DNA of 64,000 bases, from NCBI GenBank assembly GCA_017551025.1, contig JAFZNG010000017.1, positions 1 through 64,000 on the forward strand. The letters run 5' to 3'. Positions 23,769 through 32,348 of the stretch are shown one piece after another; position 1 is the first letter of the stretch; each line of letters starts with the position of its first letter. Position numbers and translations under genes: made by a program. The notes below the pieces were generated by a model. The model made no database searches and was not told the DNA's origin. It saw nothing but the letters and a program-made list of their open reading frames with translations. The DNA is from Paludibacteraceae bacterium. Its GTDB lineage: Bacteria; Bacteroidota; Bacteroidia; Bacteroidales; Paludibacteraceae.

Positions 23769-24677
23769 TCAGGTCTTTTGATACTCGCCGTTGACTTTGA
23801 AGGGCTCGATATGAATGGAGATCAGGGTCTCGGGACCGAACTGACGGCGCAGACGGTCCTCCAGGAGCATCGAGTGACGATGCGCCTCGTAGAGCGACAC
23901 ATTGCCGTGCATACGGATATGCATGTCGATCGAATACACCATACCGACACGGCGGGTACGGAGCTTATGGAGTTCGCTCATCTCCCGGTCTTCCGCCACG
24001 ATATCGCGAATTTGCTGCTCCACCTCATCGGGCAGGCGCTTCTCCAAGAGGTCCTGGATCGCCTCGTGCAACAGCTTAGCCGCCGCCACCAGAATAAACA
24101 CACTCACCAGCACCGCCGCGATCGGATCCAGTATCGCCCACCGTCCGCCGAAGATAAGCGCACCGCCTATACCCAGCGCCGTAGCCACGGACGAGAGCGA
24201 GTCGGTACGGTGGTGCCAAGCATTGGCCTCGAGCGCCGACGAACGCACCCGACGCGCCACACGAATCGTGAGCCAATAGATCATCTCCTTCGCCGCGATA
24301 CTGATCAGCGCTGCCCACAAAGCGATACGTCCCGGCATGGCCAGTTCTTCGCCACGGAGCGCTGCTGATATCTTCTCCACTCCCTCGGCGAGCAGTACCC
24401 CACCCGCTGCCAGCAAAGCGACGGCCACCATAGTGGTAGCCAGGGTCTCGTACTTACCATGGCCGTAAGGATGGTCATGATCCGCCGGACGCGAACTAAT
24501 ACGCACGAAGAGCAGCACCACAAAATCGGTGAGCAAATCACTCAAGGAATGCACTGCATCCGCAATCATAGCTGCCGAGGCACCCAGGATACCGGCAGCG
24601 AATTTCAAAGCGGTCAACAAAATGTTGACCAGACTCCCCCAAAGGGTAATACGATAGATCTCTTTCTCGCGACTCAT
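23769..24677 (-). CDS. Cation diffusion facilitator (CDF) family metal transporter
   Basis: The 302-residue protein begins MSREKEIYRITLWGS and has six hydrophobic segments. The CDF metal site is seen as IADAVHSLSDLLTD in the second helix and HHRTDSLSSVATALG in the fifth. A cytoplasmic C-terminal ferredoxin-like domain contains SIDMHIRMHGNVSLYEAHRHS and ends SIHIEPF. It exports Zn2+, Fe2+ or another divalent ion using the proton gradient; the metal cannot be chosen from sequence. A longer frame begins at 24770 but runs through the promoter, so the ATG at 24677 is used. Confidence 0.92.
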   Translation of the reverse strand: MSREKEIYRITLWGSLVNILLTALKFAAGILGASAAMIADAVHSLSDLLTDFVVLLFVRISSRPADHDHPYGHGKYETLATTMVAVALLAAGGVLLAEGVEKISAALRGEELAMPGRIALWAALISIAAKEMIYWLTIRVARRVRSSALEANAWHHRTDSLSSVATALGIGGALIFGGRWAILDPIAAVLVSVFILVAAAKLLHEAIQDLLEKRLPDEVEQQIRDIVAEDREMSELHKLRTRRVGMVYSIDMHIRMHGNVSLYEAHRHSMLLEDRLRRQFGPETLISIHIEPFKVNGEYQKT

Positions 24678-24701
24678 AAGGCGTTTTTTGAAAAAACGCT
24701 G

Positions 24702-24731
24702 CAAAGGTACGAATAAATTTGCATATGTCAA
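24702..24731 (-). promoter_or_regulatory. Promoter of the CDF transporter gene
   Basis: On the minus strand TTG lies at 24731-24729 and TACCTTTG at 24709-24702, with 19 bases between. It overlaps the plus-strand bactofilin promoter. Confidence 0.65.
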
Positions 24732-24749
24732 AATTTTTTTGTACTTTTG
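24718..24749 (+). promoter_or_regulatory. Promoter of the bactofilin gene
   Basis: TTTG at 24718-24721 and TACTTTTG at 24742-24749 are separated by 20 bases. The -33 region (TTGCATATGTCAA) is nearly its own reverse complement, so it serves both divergent promoters. Confidence 0.65.
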
Positions 24750-24789
24750 CACCCAAATTATGTTTAACAATTAACCAAAGAAATAATCT

Positions 24790-25497
24790 ATGGCTACTTC
24801 ACATCCTATTATCGGCGCGTTGTACAACTCACTGACCGCCGGAAGTAAAATCATCGGAAAAGTCATCACCGACTCGGATTTCCGCGTAGATGGAATCGTA
24901 GAAGGTGATGTAACATGCAAAGGTAAAATCGTTATCGGCGAGAAAGGCGCCGTACAAGGCGATATATGCTGCCAAAACGCAGACGTACTCGGTTGCGTAG
25001 AAGGTTCGATCAAAGTAGATAACATGCTCTCGCTGCGCGCGACCGGTAGTATCAACGGCGACGTACAGACCAAGGTGCTCGTCGTAGAACCGAAGGCACG
25101 CTTCAACGGCAGCTGCTCGATGAAGCAGGAGGAGCCGGTGAGCGGAGAAAAGACCGCTTCGCTCAAAGAAGAAAGACAAAAGACTAAAGAGGAGCAGAAG
25201 AAGCCGGAAATCAAGACCGTAGCCGAGAAGAAGCGCGAAGAGGAAAAGGAGTCGAAAGTAGAAAGAGAAAAGACCGCTTCGCTCAAAGAAGAGGCAAAAG
25301 CCGAGCCGAAGAAGTCGCTCTTCGGATTCGGAGCAAAGAAAGAGGAGCCGAAGAAACCGGAACCCAAGCCGATGCCCGAACCGAAGGGCGAAGCACCCGT
25401 GCTGGCCGTGAACGAGAGCTCGATAGGCAACGGACAGGACGAGAATATCATCACCTTTATCGATGACGAGCCGGAAATAGTAGCAGTGGAAGCGTGA
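24790..25497 (+). CDS. Bactofilin-family polymer-forming cytoskeletal protein with long charged tail
   Basis: Residues about 10-110 form the bactofilin beta-helix: TAGSKIIGKVITDSDFRVDGIVEGDVTCKGKIVIGEKGAVQGDI, with the regular G-x-V/I pattern and ALxVxxxGxIxGDVxT. Bactofilins polymerise at the membrane and scaffold cell-shape or peptidoglycan enzymes. The remaining 125 residues are a Lys/Glu-rich disordered tail. It contains two copies of KTASLKEE encoded by the 23-bp dispersed element, and a heptad repeat run. Such a long tail is unusual for a bactofilin and seems to have grown by repeat insertion. Confidence 0.85.
   Translation: MATSHPIIGALYNSLTAGSKIIGKVITDSDFRVDGIVEGDVTCKGKIVIGEKGAVQGDICCQNADVLGCVEGSIKVDNMLSLRATGSINGDVQTKVLVVEPKARFNGSCSMKQEEPVSGEKTASLKEERQKTKEEQKKPEIKTVAEKKREEEKESKVEREKTASLKEEAKAEPKKSLFGFGAKKEEPKKPEPKPMPEPKGEAPVLAVNESSIGNGQDENIITFIDDEPEIVAVEA
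25151..25173 (+). repeat. 23-bp dispersed element, copy 1 (in bactofilin)
   Basis: AGACCGCTTCGCTCAAAGAA plus GAA, encoding KTASLKEE in frame. Its right half runs into a heptad array (AAAGAAG, AAAGACA, AAAGACT, AAAGAGG) at 25165-25192. Confidence 0.8.
25271..25293 (+). repeat. 23-bp dispersed element, copy 2 (in bactofilin)
   Basis: Identical to copy 1 except for the last base. It again encodes KTASLKEE in the same frame, 120 bp after copy 1. Confidence 0.8.
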
Positions 25498-25501
25498 GAA
25501 T

Positions 25502-25547
25502 AGACCACTTCGTTGAAAGAATAAAGACCACTTCGTTGAAAGAATAA
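25502..25547 (+). repeat. 23-bp dispersed element, two tandem intergenic copies
   Basis: Two perfect tandem copies of AGACCACTTCGTTGAAAGAA plus TAA fill the junction between the bactofilin stop (25497) and the DUF1015 start (25556). They differ from the coding copies at four positions; one change makes a stop codon (TAA) in the frame that reads KTTSLKE. Confidence 0.8.
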
Positions 25548-25555
25548 AGATTATT

Positions 25556-26827
25556 ATGCGTATTAAACCATTTAAGGGCATTCGACCGCCGAAAGCGCTG
25601 GTCGAGCAAGTGAGTAGCCGTCCGTACGACGTGCTGAACTCGGATGAAGCACGCCGCGAGGCTGCAGGTAACGAAAAGTCGCTGTATCATATCATCAAGC
25701 CCGAAATCAATTTCCCCGAGGGCACCGATGAGCATGACCCGAAGGTATATCCATCGGCCGTGGAGCATTTCCGTATGTTCCGCGAGAAAGGCTGGCTATG
25801 CCAGGACCCGGAGGAGAAATACTACGTATATGCCCAGACGATTCCGGCCGATCATGCGCTAGCCGTAAACGGCGAGCGGACGCAGTACGGACTGGTAGTA
25901 GCCGCGTGGGTGGACGACTACATGGAAGGTCGCATCAAGAAGCACGAGCTCACGCGTCGCGATAAAGAAGAAGATCGCATGAAACATGTGCGCGTCAACA
26001 ACGCGAATATCGAGCCGGTCTTCTTTGCCTACCCGCATCGTGAGGATCTGGACGAAATCATTGCGAAGACGATTGCCGCTGAGCCGGAATATGACTTCGT
26101 GGCTGCACCCGAAGGATTCCGCCATACCTTCTGGGTAATCAACGACCGCAAGACCATCGACCGCATCACCGAGATCGTAGCCGAGATACCGGCTATGTAT
26201 ATCGCGGACGGACACCACCGCAGTGCCGCTGCCGCCCTAGTGGGTGACGAGAAACGCCGCCAGAACCCGAACCATACGGGTAAGGAAGAATACAACTACT
26301 TCCTGGCTGTATGCTTCCCTGACAACCAGCTGAACATCATCGACTACAACCGCGTAGTACGCGACCTGAACGGCATGACGGCGGAGGAATTCCTGAAAGC
26401 GCTCGAAGCGGACTTCCAAGTGGAAAAACAAGGCACAGCGATCTACAAGCCGAGCAAGCTGCATAACTTCTCGCTCTATCTCGAGGGAGAATGGTACTCG
26501 CTGACCGCCAAGCCGGGCAGATACAACGACGCAGACCCGATAGGCGTGCTGGACGTAACAATATCGAGCAACCTGATCCTGGACAAACTGCTGGGCATCA
26601 AAGACCTGCGTTCGGACAAGCGTATCGACTTCGTAGGCGGTATACGCGGACTAGGTGAACTAAAGCGCCGTGTAGACTCCGGCGAGATGAAGATGGCACT
26701 GGCCCTCTACCCCGTAACGATGCAGCAGATCATCGATATCGCCGATTCGGGCAATATCATGCCGCCGAAGACGACCTGGTTTGAGCCGAAACTGCGTTCG
26801 GGACTCGTAATACACGAGCTAATCTAA
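25556..26827 (+). CDS. DUF1015 family protein
   Basis: The 423-residue cytosolic protein matches the DUF1015 pattern. It starts MRIKPFKGIRPPKALVEQVSSRPYDVLNSDEAR, has the conserved IADGHHRSAAA motif near residue 220, and ends GNIMPPKTTWFEPKLRSGLVI. The conserved His pair and Asp suggest an enzyme or ligand-binding role, but no activity is firmly established that I can name. It lies between bactofilin and the PorE-like gene on the plus strand. Confidence 0.85.
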   Translation: MRIKPFKGIRPPKALVEQVSSRPYDVLNSDEARREAAGNEKSLYHIIKPEINFPEGTDEHDPKVYPSAVEHFRMFREKGWLCQDPEEKYYVYAQTIPADHALAVNGERTQYGLVVAAWVDDYMEGRIKKHELTRRDKEEDRMKHVRVNNANIEPVFFAYPHREDLDEIIAKTIAAEPEYDFVAAPEGFRHTFWVINDRKTIDRITEIVAEIPAMYIADGHHRSAAAALVGDEKRRQNPNHTGKEEYNYFLAVCFPDNQLNIIDYNRVVRDLNGMTAEEFLKALEADFQVEKQGTAIYKPSKLHNFSLYLEGEWYSLTAKPGRYNDADPIGVLDVTISSNLILDKLLGIKDLRSDKRIDFVGGIRGLGELKRRVDSGEMKMALALYPVTMQQIIDIADSGNIMPPKTTWFEPKLRSGLVIHELI

Positions 26828-26830
26828 GAA

Positions 26831-26860
26831 GACTAGACGACTAGATGACTAGACGACTAG
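26831..26860 (+). repeat. Octad tandem repeat spanning the start codon of the PorE-like gene
   Basis: Units are GACTAGAC, GACTAGAT, GACTAGAC and GACTAG. The ATG at 26845 is formed at the join of units two and three, and residues 2-5 (TRRL) are repeat-encoded. Confidence 0.8.
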
Positions 26861-28905
26861 TATATATTGTACTGGCCTTGGCGCTGGGACTGACGAGTTG
26901 CAGTATCCAGAAACGGGTAGAACGGGCGGATAAGAAATTCGCCATCGGTGAGTATTACACCGCGGCGGATATCTATAAGCAGTGCTACCCGCGACTGAAC
27001 AGCAAGAAAGACCGTGAACTGAAAGCCCACGTGGCTTTCCGTCAGGGTGAGTGCTACCGCATATTGAACAGTCCGCGAGCCGCCTCCGCCTACCAGAATG
27101 CGATCAAACTCAAGTACCAGGACTCGATCGTCTATCTCCACGGTGCGCAGGCCTTGCATTATCAGGCCAAGTACAAGGAGGCACAGAAACTCTACGAGCA
27201 GTACCTACAGACCTACCCGGACGACTATGTAGCCCGGGCGGGTTATGCCGCCTGCCGGCGCATGGAGGAGATGAAGAAGAATCCGGGACGTTACCGCGTA
27301 ACGCTGAGCAAGGAGTTCAACTACCGCAGTAGCGGCAATTTTGCGCCGTGCTTCATGGACAAGGATGCCACCGTACTCTTCTTCACGAGCAACCGGCAGA
27401 CCACCAAGAACAAGAAGAAGCAAAAACGCGCCAGCAATATCACCGGTCAGCAGAGTTTCCAACTGTTCCAGAGCCGCAAGAACGCCGCCGGACAGTGGGA
27501 AGAGATCAAGCAACCGGAGGGATTGTATTCCCCCGAGAGCGAACAAGAGACTGCCGGAAACGATACCACGCAGCAGAGCGGCAAGACCGGTGGTGCGGCG
27601 GAAATGGGCATATGCTGCTTCTCGGCGGACGGCAAGACGATGTATTTCACGTACAGCAAGGCGATGAGCGGTCAGGACCAGGGCACGAAGATCATGTGTG
27701 CCCAGCGAGCCAGCGGTGAGTGGAGCGACCCGCAAGAGGTGCGCCTCTTCCCCGACAGCACGATATCCGTCGCCCACCCTGCGCTCTGCCCGACAGGCGA
27801 CACGCTCTATTTCGTGAGCGATGCCCCGGGCGGACAAGGCGGCAAGGATATATGGTTTGCCCTACTGGACGGCACGGACTGGATTGCGCCGCAGAACATG
27901 GGCCCGCAGATCAACACCTCGGCCGACGAGATGTTTCCGACGGTGCATCCGGACGGCAGTCTGTATTTCTCGTCGAACGGTCATCCGGGGTACGGCGGAC
28001 TGGATATCTTTCATGCGTATCGCGACACGACGGTGCACGACTCGGTACAATGGATCCTCATGAACATGGCGGAACCCATCAACTCGTCGGGCGACGACTT
28101 CGCCATGACCTTCGAGGGCGAGAGCCAGAACGGCTACTTCAGTTCTAACCGCGGCGACCGAAAAGGCATAGATCATATCTACCGCTTCGAGTTGCCGGAA
28201 CTGGTGTACCTGCTGGAAGGCAGCATCACCGACAACCTGGGTGAACAGCTCTCCGATGCTGCGCTGCGTATCGTAGGAACGGACGGCACGAACACCAAGG
28301 TGCAGGTACGGCGGGACGGCACGTTTAAGGTGCAACTCAAGCGGGACGTACGCTACGCTATGCTCGCCACCTGTCGCGGCTATCTGAACCAACGCCAGAC
28401 CCTCTCGACCGAAGGACTCAGAGACAGCAAGACCTTTGAGGAGCATTTCCAACTGGCCAGTATCAGTCGTCCGGTAGGCGTGGAGAATATCTTCTACGAG
28501 TTCGGCAAGTGGGACCTCACGCCGGAATCGGAGCAAGGACTACAGGCGCTCGTGAAGCTGCTGAACGACAACCCGAATATCACGATTGAGCTATCGGCTC
28601 ATACGGATATGCAGGGCGAAGAGGCGTTTAACCAGACGCTCTCCGAGAAACGTGCGCAGGCTGTATGCGACTACCTGGTCAAGCACGGCATTGCCCGCGA
28701 CCGACTGACGCCCAAGGGATACGGCGAGACGCAACCCTACGTAGCCGATAAACGACTGAGCGAACGGTATCCGTTTATACCGAAGGGGCAAGCGCTGGAC
28801 GAAGCGTTTATCATGACGCTCACCGAACAGCAACGCGAGATATGCAACCAAATCAACCGACGCACGGAATTTAAAGTACTAAAAACAACATACGGAATGT
28901 ACTAA
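26845..28905 (+). CDS. PorE-like OmpA family lipoprotein (T9SS-associated)
   Basis: The 686-residue protein is a lipoprotein (lipobox GLTSC, Cys19). It has TPR-like helices (residues about 25-150: [19 protein letters not shown]), a PD40/WD40-type propeller ([56 protein letters not shown]), a carboxypeptidase-regulatory-like domain ([19 protein letters not shown]) and a C-terminal OmpA domain ([32 protein letters not shown]). This domain order matches PorE (PG1058) of Porphyromonas gingivalis, a periplasmic T9SS component that binds peptidoglycan. It fits with the T9SS cargo at 15164. Confidence 0.87.
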   Translation: MTRRLVYIVLALALGLTSCSIQKRVERADKKFAIGEYYTAADIYKQCYPRLNSKKDRELKAHVAFRQGECYRILNSPRAASAYQNAIKLKYQDSIVYLHGAQALHYQAKYKEAQKLYEQYLQTYPDDYVARAGYAACRRMEEMKKNPGRYRVTLSKEFNYRSSGNFAPCFMDKDATVLFFTSNRQTTKNKKKQKRASNITGQQSFQLFQSRKNAAGQWEEIKQPEGLYSPESEQETAGNDTTQQSGKTGGAAEMGICCFSADGKTMYFTYSKAMSGQDQGTKIMCAQRASGEWSDPQEVRLFPDSTISVAHPALCPTGDTLYFVSDAPGGQGGKDIWFALLDGTDWIAPQNMGPQINTSADEMFPTVHPDGSLYFSSNGHPGYGGLDIFHAYRDTTVHDSVQWILMNMAEPINSSGDDFAMTFEGESQNGYFSSNRGDRKGIDHIYRFELPELVYLLEGSITDNLGEQLSDAALRIVGTDGTNTKVQVRRDGTFKVQLKRDVRYAMLATCRGYLNQRQTLSTEGLRDSKTFEEHFQLASISRPVGVENIFYEFGKWDLTPESEQGLQALVKLLNDNPNITIELSAHTDMQGEEAFNQTLSEKRAQAVCDYLVKHGIARDRLTPKGYGETQPYVADKRLSERYPFIPKGQALDEAFIMTLTEQQREICNQINRRTEFKVLKTTYGMY

Positions 28906-28906
28906 T

Positions 28907-29701
28907 ATGAAACAATATTTGGATTTATGTAGGCGCGTATTAGCGGAGGGCACCGAGAAGCACGACCGCACGGGAACGGGCACCAAATCGGTGTTCGGTC
29001 ATCAGATGCGTTTCGACCTGGCAGACGGTTTTCCGCTACTGACCACCAAGAAGCTCCACCTCAAGTCGATCATCTATGAATTACTCTGGTTCCTCCAGGG
29101 CGACACGAACGTGAAATACCTGCAGGAACACGGTGTACGTATCTGGAACGAGTGGGCCGATGAGAACGGCGAACTGGGACCGGTGTACGGCCATCAATGG
29201 CGCTCGTGGCCGGATTATCAGGGCGGAACGATCGACCAGATCAGTCAGGTAGTAGATCAGATCAAGCACAACCCCGACAGCCGACGCATGATCGTCAGTG
29301 CGTGGAACGTAGCGGAAGTGAATCAGATGGCCCTACCGCCATGCCACTCGCTGTTCCAGTTCTACGTAGCCAACGGCAAACTCTCGCTACAGCTATATCA
29401 GCGTTCAGCCGATATATTCCTGGGCGTACCGTTTAATATCGCCAGTTATGCCCTGCTGCTACAGATGATGGCACAGGTGACGGGACTGAAGGCCGGTGAG
29501 TTTGTGCACACCCTGGGCGATGCACATATCTATCTCAACCACCTGGAGCAGGTCAACCTGCAGTTGACGCGTGACCCGCGTCCGCTGCCGACGATGACGC
29601 TGAACCCGGCGGTAAAAGATATATTTAGTTTTCAGTATGAAGATTTCACCTTGGAAGGATACGACCCGCATCCGCATATTGCGGGCGTTGTAGCCGTCTG
29701 A
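28907..29701 (+). CDS. thyA: Thymidylate synthase
   Basis: The 264-residue protein has the length of E. coli ThyA. It contains [18 protein letters not shown], the catalytic Cys in [12 protein letters not shown] and the dUMP/folate region [19 protein letters not shown], ending [11 protein letters not shown]. It methylates dUMP to dTMP using methylene-tetrahydrofolate. It starts one base after the PorE-like stop and precedes dfrA, which recycles the dihydrofolate it makes. Confidence 0.98.
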   Translation: MKQYLDLCRRVLAEGTEKHDRTGTGTKSVFGHQMRFDLADGFPLLTTKKLHLKSIIYELLWFLQGDTNVKYLQEHGVRIWNEWADENGELGPVYGHQWRSWPDYQGGTIDQISQVVDQIKHNPDSRRMIVSAWNVAEVNQMALPPCHSLFQFYVANGKLSLQLYQRSADIFLGVPFNIASYALLLQMMAQVTGLKAGEFVHTLGDAHIYLNHLEQVNLQLTRDPRPLPTMTLNPAVKDIFSFQYEDFTLEGYDPHPHIAGVVAV

Positions 29702-29729
29702 AATAAAAATTAAACATTAAAAATTAAAA
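29702..29729 (+). repeat. Heptad tandem repeat linker between thyA and dfrA
   Basis: Units are AATAAAA, ATTAAAC, ATTAAAA and ATTAAAA. They fill the whole gap from the thyA stop to the dfrA ATG. Confidence 0.85.
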
Positions 29730-30215
29730 ATGATTTCTATAATCGTAGCTATCGCTGAGAACTATGCGATCGGCAAGAAGGGCGACCTCTTGTGTCACAT
29801 GCCCGAAGACCTGAAACATTTCAAGCAGATCACGGGTGGGCATACCGTGATGATGGGTGAGCGGACGTTTCTGTCGCTGCCCAAGCATCCGCTGCCCAAC
29901 CGCCGTAATATCGTGCTGACCGACCAACAGGGCAAGCAGTTTGAGGGTGCGGAAACCGTCTATTCGCTCGACGAGATGGTAGCCGCCGTAGATCCGCAGG
30001 AAGAAGCCTTCGTGATCGGTGGCGGCATGGTATATCGCCAGATGATGCCCCGTGCGGACAAACTCTATATCACGCACATCCATCACAGTTGGGAGGATGC
30101 CGACACGTTCTTCCCTGAGATAGACCCGAAGATCTGGCATCAGACCAGTGCGGAACGCCACGAGGCGGATGAGAAGAACCCGTATGACTACACTTTCGCA
30201 GAGTATGCGCGATGA
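29730..30215 (+). CDS. dfrA: Dihydrofolate reductase
   Basis: The 161-residue protein has the DHFR layout: SIIVAIAENYAIGKKGDLLCHMPEDLKHFK, GGHTVMMGERTF, PNRRNIVLTD and a late VIGGGMVYRQMM. It reduces dihydrofolate to tetrahydrofolate with NADPH. In the substrate loop a Cys (LLCHMP) takes the place where a Trp is common in other DHFRs. The gene symbol follows usual naming in this phylum. Its end overlaps the tex start by 11 bp. Confidence 0.95.
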   Translation: MISIIVAIAENYAIGKKGDLLCHMPEDLKHFKQITGGHTVMMGERTFLSLPKHPLPNRRNIVLTDQQGKQFEGAETVYSLDEMVAAVDPQEEAFVIGGGMVYRQMMPRADKLYITHIHHSWEDADTFFPEIDPKIWHQTSAERHEADEKNPYDYTFAEYAR

Positions 30216-32328
30216 TCATTTCTCTCATATTATTGCTCCTATACTCTCGCTTACGGAGCGACAGGTAGCGGCAACGATTTCGTTATTGGACGAGAAAGCG
30301 ACGATACCCTTTATCGCGCGTTATCGTAAGGAGAAGACGGGTTCGCTGGACGAGGTGCAGATAGCTGCCATCGATGCGGAGTACAAGCGCCTCATGGAAC
30401 TCTCGGACCGCAAACAGACCATCTATGCGCGGCTGGACGAACTGGACAACCACGACCCGGCCTTGCGTCAACGTATCGCTGACTGCTGGAACAGCACCGA
30501 ACTGGAGGACATCTACCTACCCTACAAGCCCCACCGCAAGACGCGTGCAGACCTGGCAATCGAGAAAGGCTTGTTACCATTGGCCGAAGAACTGCTGCGT
30601 CAGCGTACCGGTAAACTGACTGCATCGGCCGATGACTTGCAAGGTGCACGGGATATTATCGCACAGCGTATCGCCGAAGATGAGCGTTGCCGTAATGCCG
30701 TGCGTCGCGAGTTTAGCTACTCGGCGATCATTACGACCAAGCCCGTCAAGGACAAACAGGATACACCGGAGGCACAGAACTACAAAGACTATTTCCAGAT
30801 CAAGGAGCCGCTTAAGCGCATCACGTCGCATCGACTGCTGGCTATTCGCCGAGCCGAATCGGAGGGCTTTATCCGCGTAGATATATCCCCCGACCAAGAG
30901 AAAGCACTGGATAAACTGGCGTATATCTATCTCAGGGCACAGAATGAGGCATCGTATCAGGTGGAACTGGCCATGGAGGACGGCTACAAGCGCCTTCTGA
31001 AACCCGCCATCGAGACCGAGTTTGCGACGCTCAGCAAAGAAAAAGCCGACACCGAAGCCATACGCGTCTTTGCCGACAACCTGCGGCAACTGTTGCTGGA
31101 GGCACCGCTGGGTCAGAAACGTGTGCTGGCACTGGATCCGGGATTTCGGACGGGCTGCAAGGTAGTCGTGCTCTCGCCGCAAGGTGAACTGTTGACACAT
31201 ACCGTGGTCTATCTGCATAACCAGGAGTCGATTCAGACGCTGCGCCAACTGATTGAGAAATTCCGCATCGAGGCGATCGCTATCGGTAACGGTACGGCGA
31301 GTCGGGAGACGGAGCAGATGGTACAAATAGCTCTACAGGTCGAAGGACAAAAGACCGCTTCGCTCAAAGAAGAAAGACAGCCGCAGGTATTTGTGGTGAG
31401 CGAGAACGGTGCATCGGTGTATTCAGCCAGCAAGTTGGCCCGCGAGGAGTTTCCGAACGAAGACGTAACGGTGCGCGGTGCAGTAAGCATCGGCAGAAGA
31501 CTGATGGACCCGCTGGCCGAACTGGTGAAGATAGACCCCAAATCGATCGGCGTAGGCCAGTACCAGCACGACGTAAACCAGGTGCAACTACGCGAAAGTC
31601 TGCAACAGACGGTAGAGAGCGTGGTAAATGCCGTAGGCGTGGATGTGAATACCGCCAGTCCGTACCTACTGACCTATATATCGGGTTTAGGTCCGGCTTT
31701 GGCACAAAATATCGTACAGTACCGTGCGGCGAACGGAGGGTTCAAGAACCGCAAGGCCCTGATGAAGGTGCCTAAGATGGGTGCGAAGACCTTTGAACAG
31801 GCGGCAGGATTCCTGCGCGTAAGCGATGGCGACAACCCGCTCGACAATTCAGCCGTACACCCCGAACGCTACGCACTGGTCGAGCGTATGGCACGCGATT
31901 TGCAGTGCAAGGTAGAAGACCTGATGCATAGCGCCGAGTTGCGCGCGAAAATAGACCTGAAGCGCTACGTAACGGACGAAGTAGGTATGCCGACGCTGAC
32001 GGATATCCTGCACGAATTGGAAAAACCCTCGCGCGACCCGCGTGCCCAACTGGAGGAATTCCATTTCGACGAGAAGGTACATACCATAGATGACCTGCAA
32101 CCGGGGATGGTACTGCCGGGCATCGTAACGAATATATCGGCCTTTGGTGCGTTTGTGGACCTGGGTGTACATAAGGACGGCTTGATCCATATATCCGAAC
32201 TAGCTGACCGGCGTGTACGGGATCCGCAAGAGGTAGTGAAACTGCACCAACATGTGCGGGTAAGGGTGATCGACATAGATCGCACCCGTGGAAGGATCAG
32301 CTTAAGCCTCAAGCAAATTAAAAATTAA
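30205..32328 (+). CDS. tex: Tex family RNA-binding transcription accessory protein
   Basis: The 707-residue protein starts MRDDHFSHIIAPILSLTERQVAATISLL, placed inside the dfrA end; the longer frame from 30148 reads dfrA DNA in another phase. It has the Tex N-terminal helices, a YqgF/RNase H-like domain (RVLALDPGFRTGCKVVVL), a helix-hairpin-helix region (YISGLGPALAQNIVQYRAANGGF) and a C-terminal S1 domain (GMVLPGIVTNISAFGAFVDLGVHKDGLIHIS). Between the RNase H-like helix and VFVVSENGASVYSAS it carries KTASLKEE, encoded by the dispersed element. The stop is supplied by a heptad repeat (KQIKN). Confidence 0.95.
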   Translation: MRDDHFSHIIAPILSLTERQVAATISLLDEKATIPFIARYRKEKTGSLDEVQIAAIDAEYKRLMELSDRKQTIYARLDELDNHDPALRQRIADCWNSTELEDIYLPYKPHRKTRADLAIEKGLLPLAEELLRQRTGKLTASADDLQGARDIIAQRIAEDERCRNAVRREFSYSAIITTKPVKDKQDTPEAQNYKDYFQIKEPLKRITSHRLLAIRRAESEGFIRVDISPDQEKALDKLAYIYLRAQNEASYQVELAMEDGYKRLLKPAIETEFATLSKEKADTEAIRVFADNLRQLLLEAPLGQKRVLALDPGFRTGCKVVVLSPQGELLTHTVVYLHNQESIQTLRQLIEKFRIEAIAIGNGTASRETEQMVQIALQVEGQKTASLKEERQPQVFVVSENGASVYSASKLAREEFPNEDVTVRGAVSIGRRLMDPLAELVKIDPKSIGVGQYQHDVNQVQLRESLQQTVESVVNAVGVDVNTASPYLLTYISGLGPALAQNIVQYRAANGGFKNRKALMKVPKMGAKTFEQAAGFLRVSDGDNPLDNSAVHPERYALVERMARDLQCKVEDLMHSAELRAKIDLKRYVTDEVGMPTLTDILHELEKPSRDPRAQLEEFHFDEKVHTIDDLQPGMVLPGIVTNISAFGAFVDLGVHKDGLIHISELADRRVRDPQEVVKLHQHVRVRVIDIDRTRGRISLSLKQIKN
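31352..31374 (+). repeat. 23-bp dispersed element, copy in tex
   Basis: Base-for-base identical to copy 1 in the bactofilin gene (25151-25173), in the same reading frame, encoding KTASLKEE within a surface loop of the RNase H-like domain. Confidence 0.8.
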
Positions 32329-32343
32329 AAATTAAAAATTACG
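32317..32343 (+). repeat. Heptad tandem repeat linker between tex and ettA
   Basis: ATTAAAA repeats three times, then ATTACG. The tex stop codon (TAA at 32326-32328) lies inside the array. Confidence 0.85.
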
Positions 32344-32348
32344 AATTG

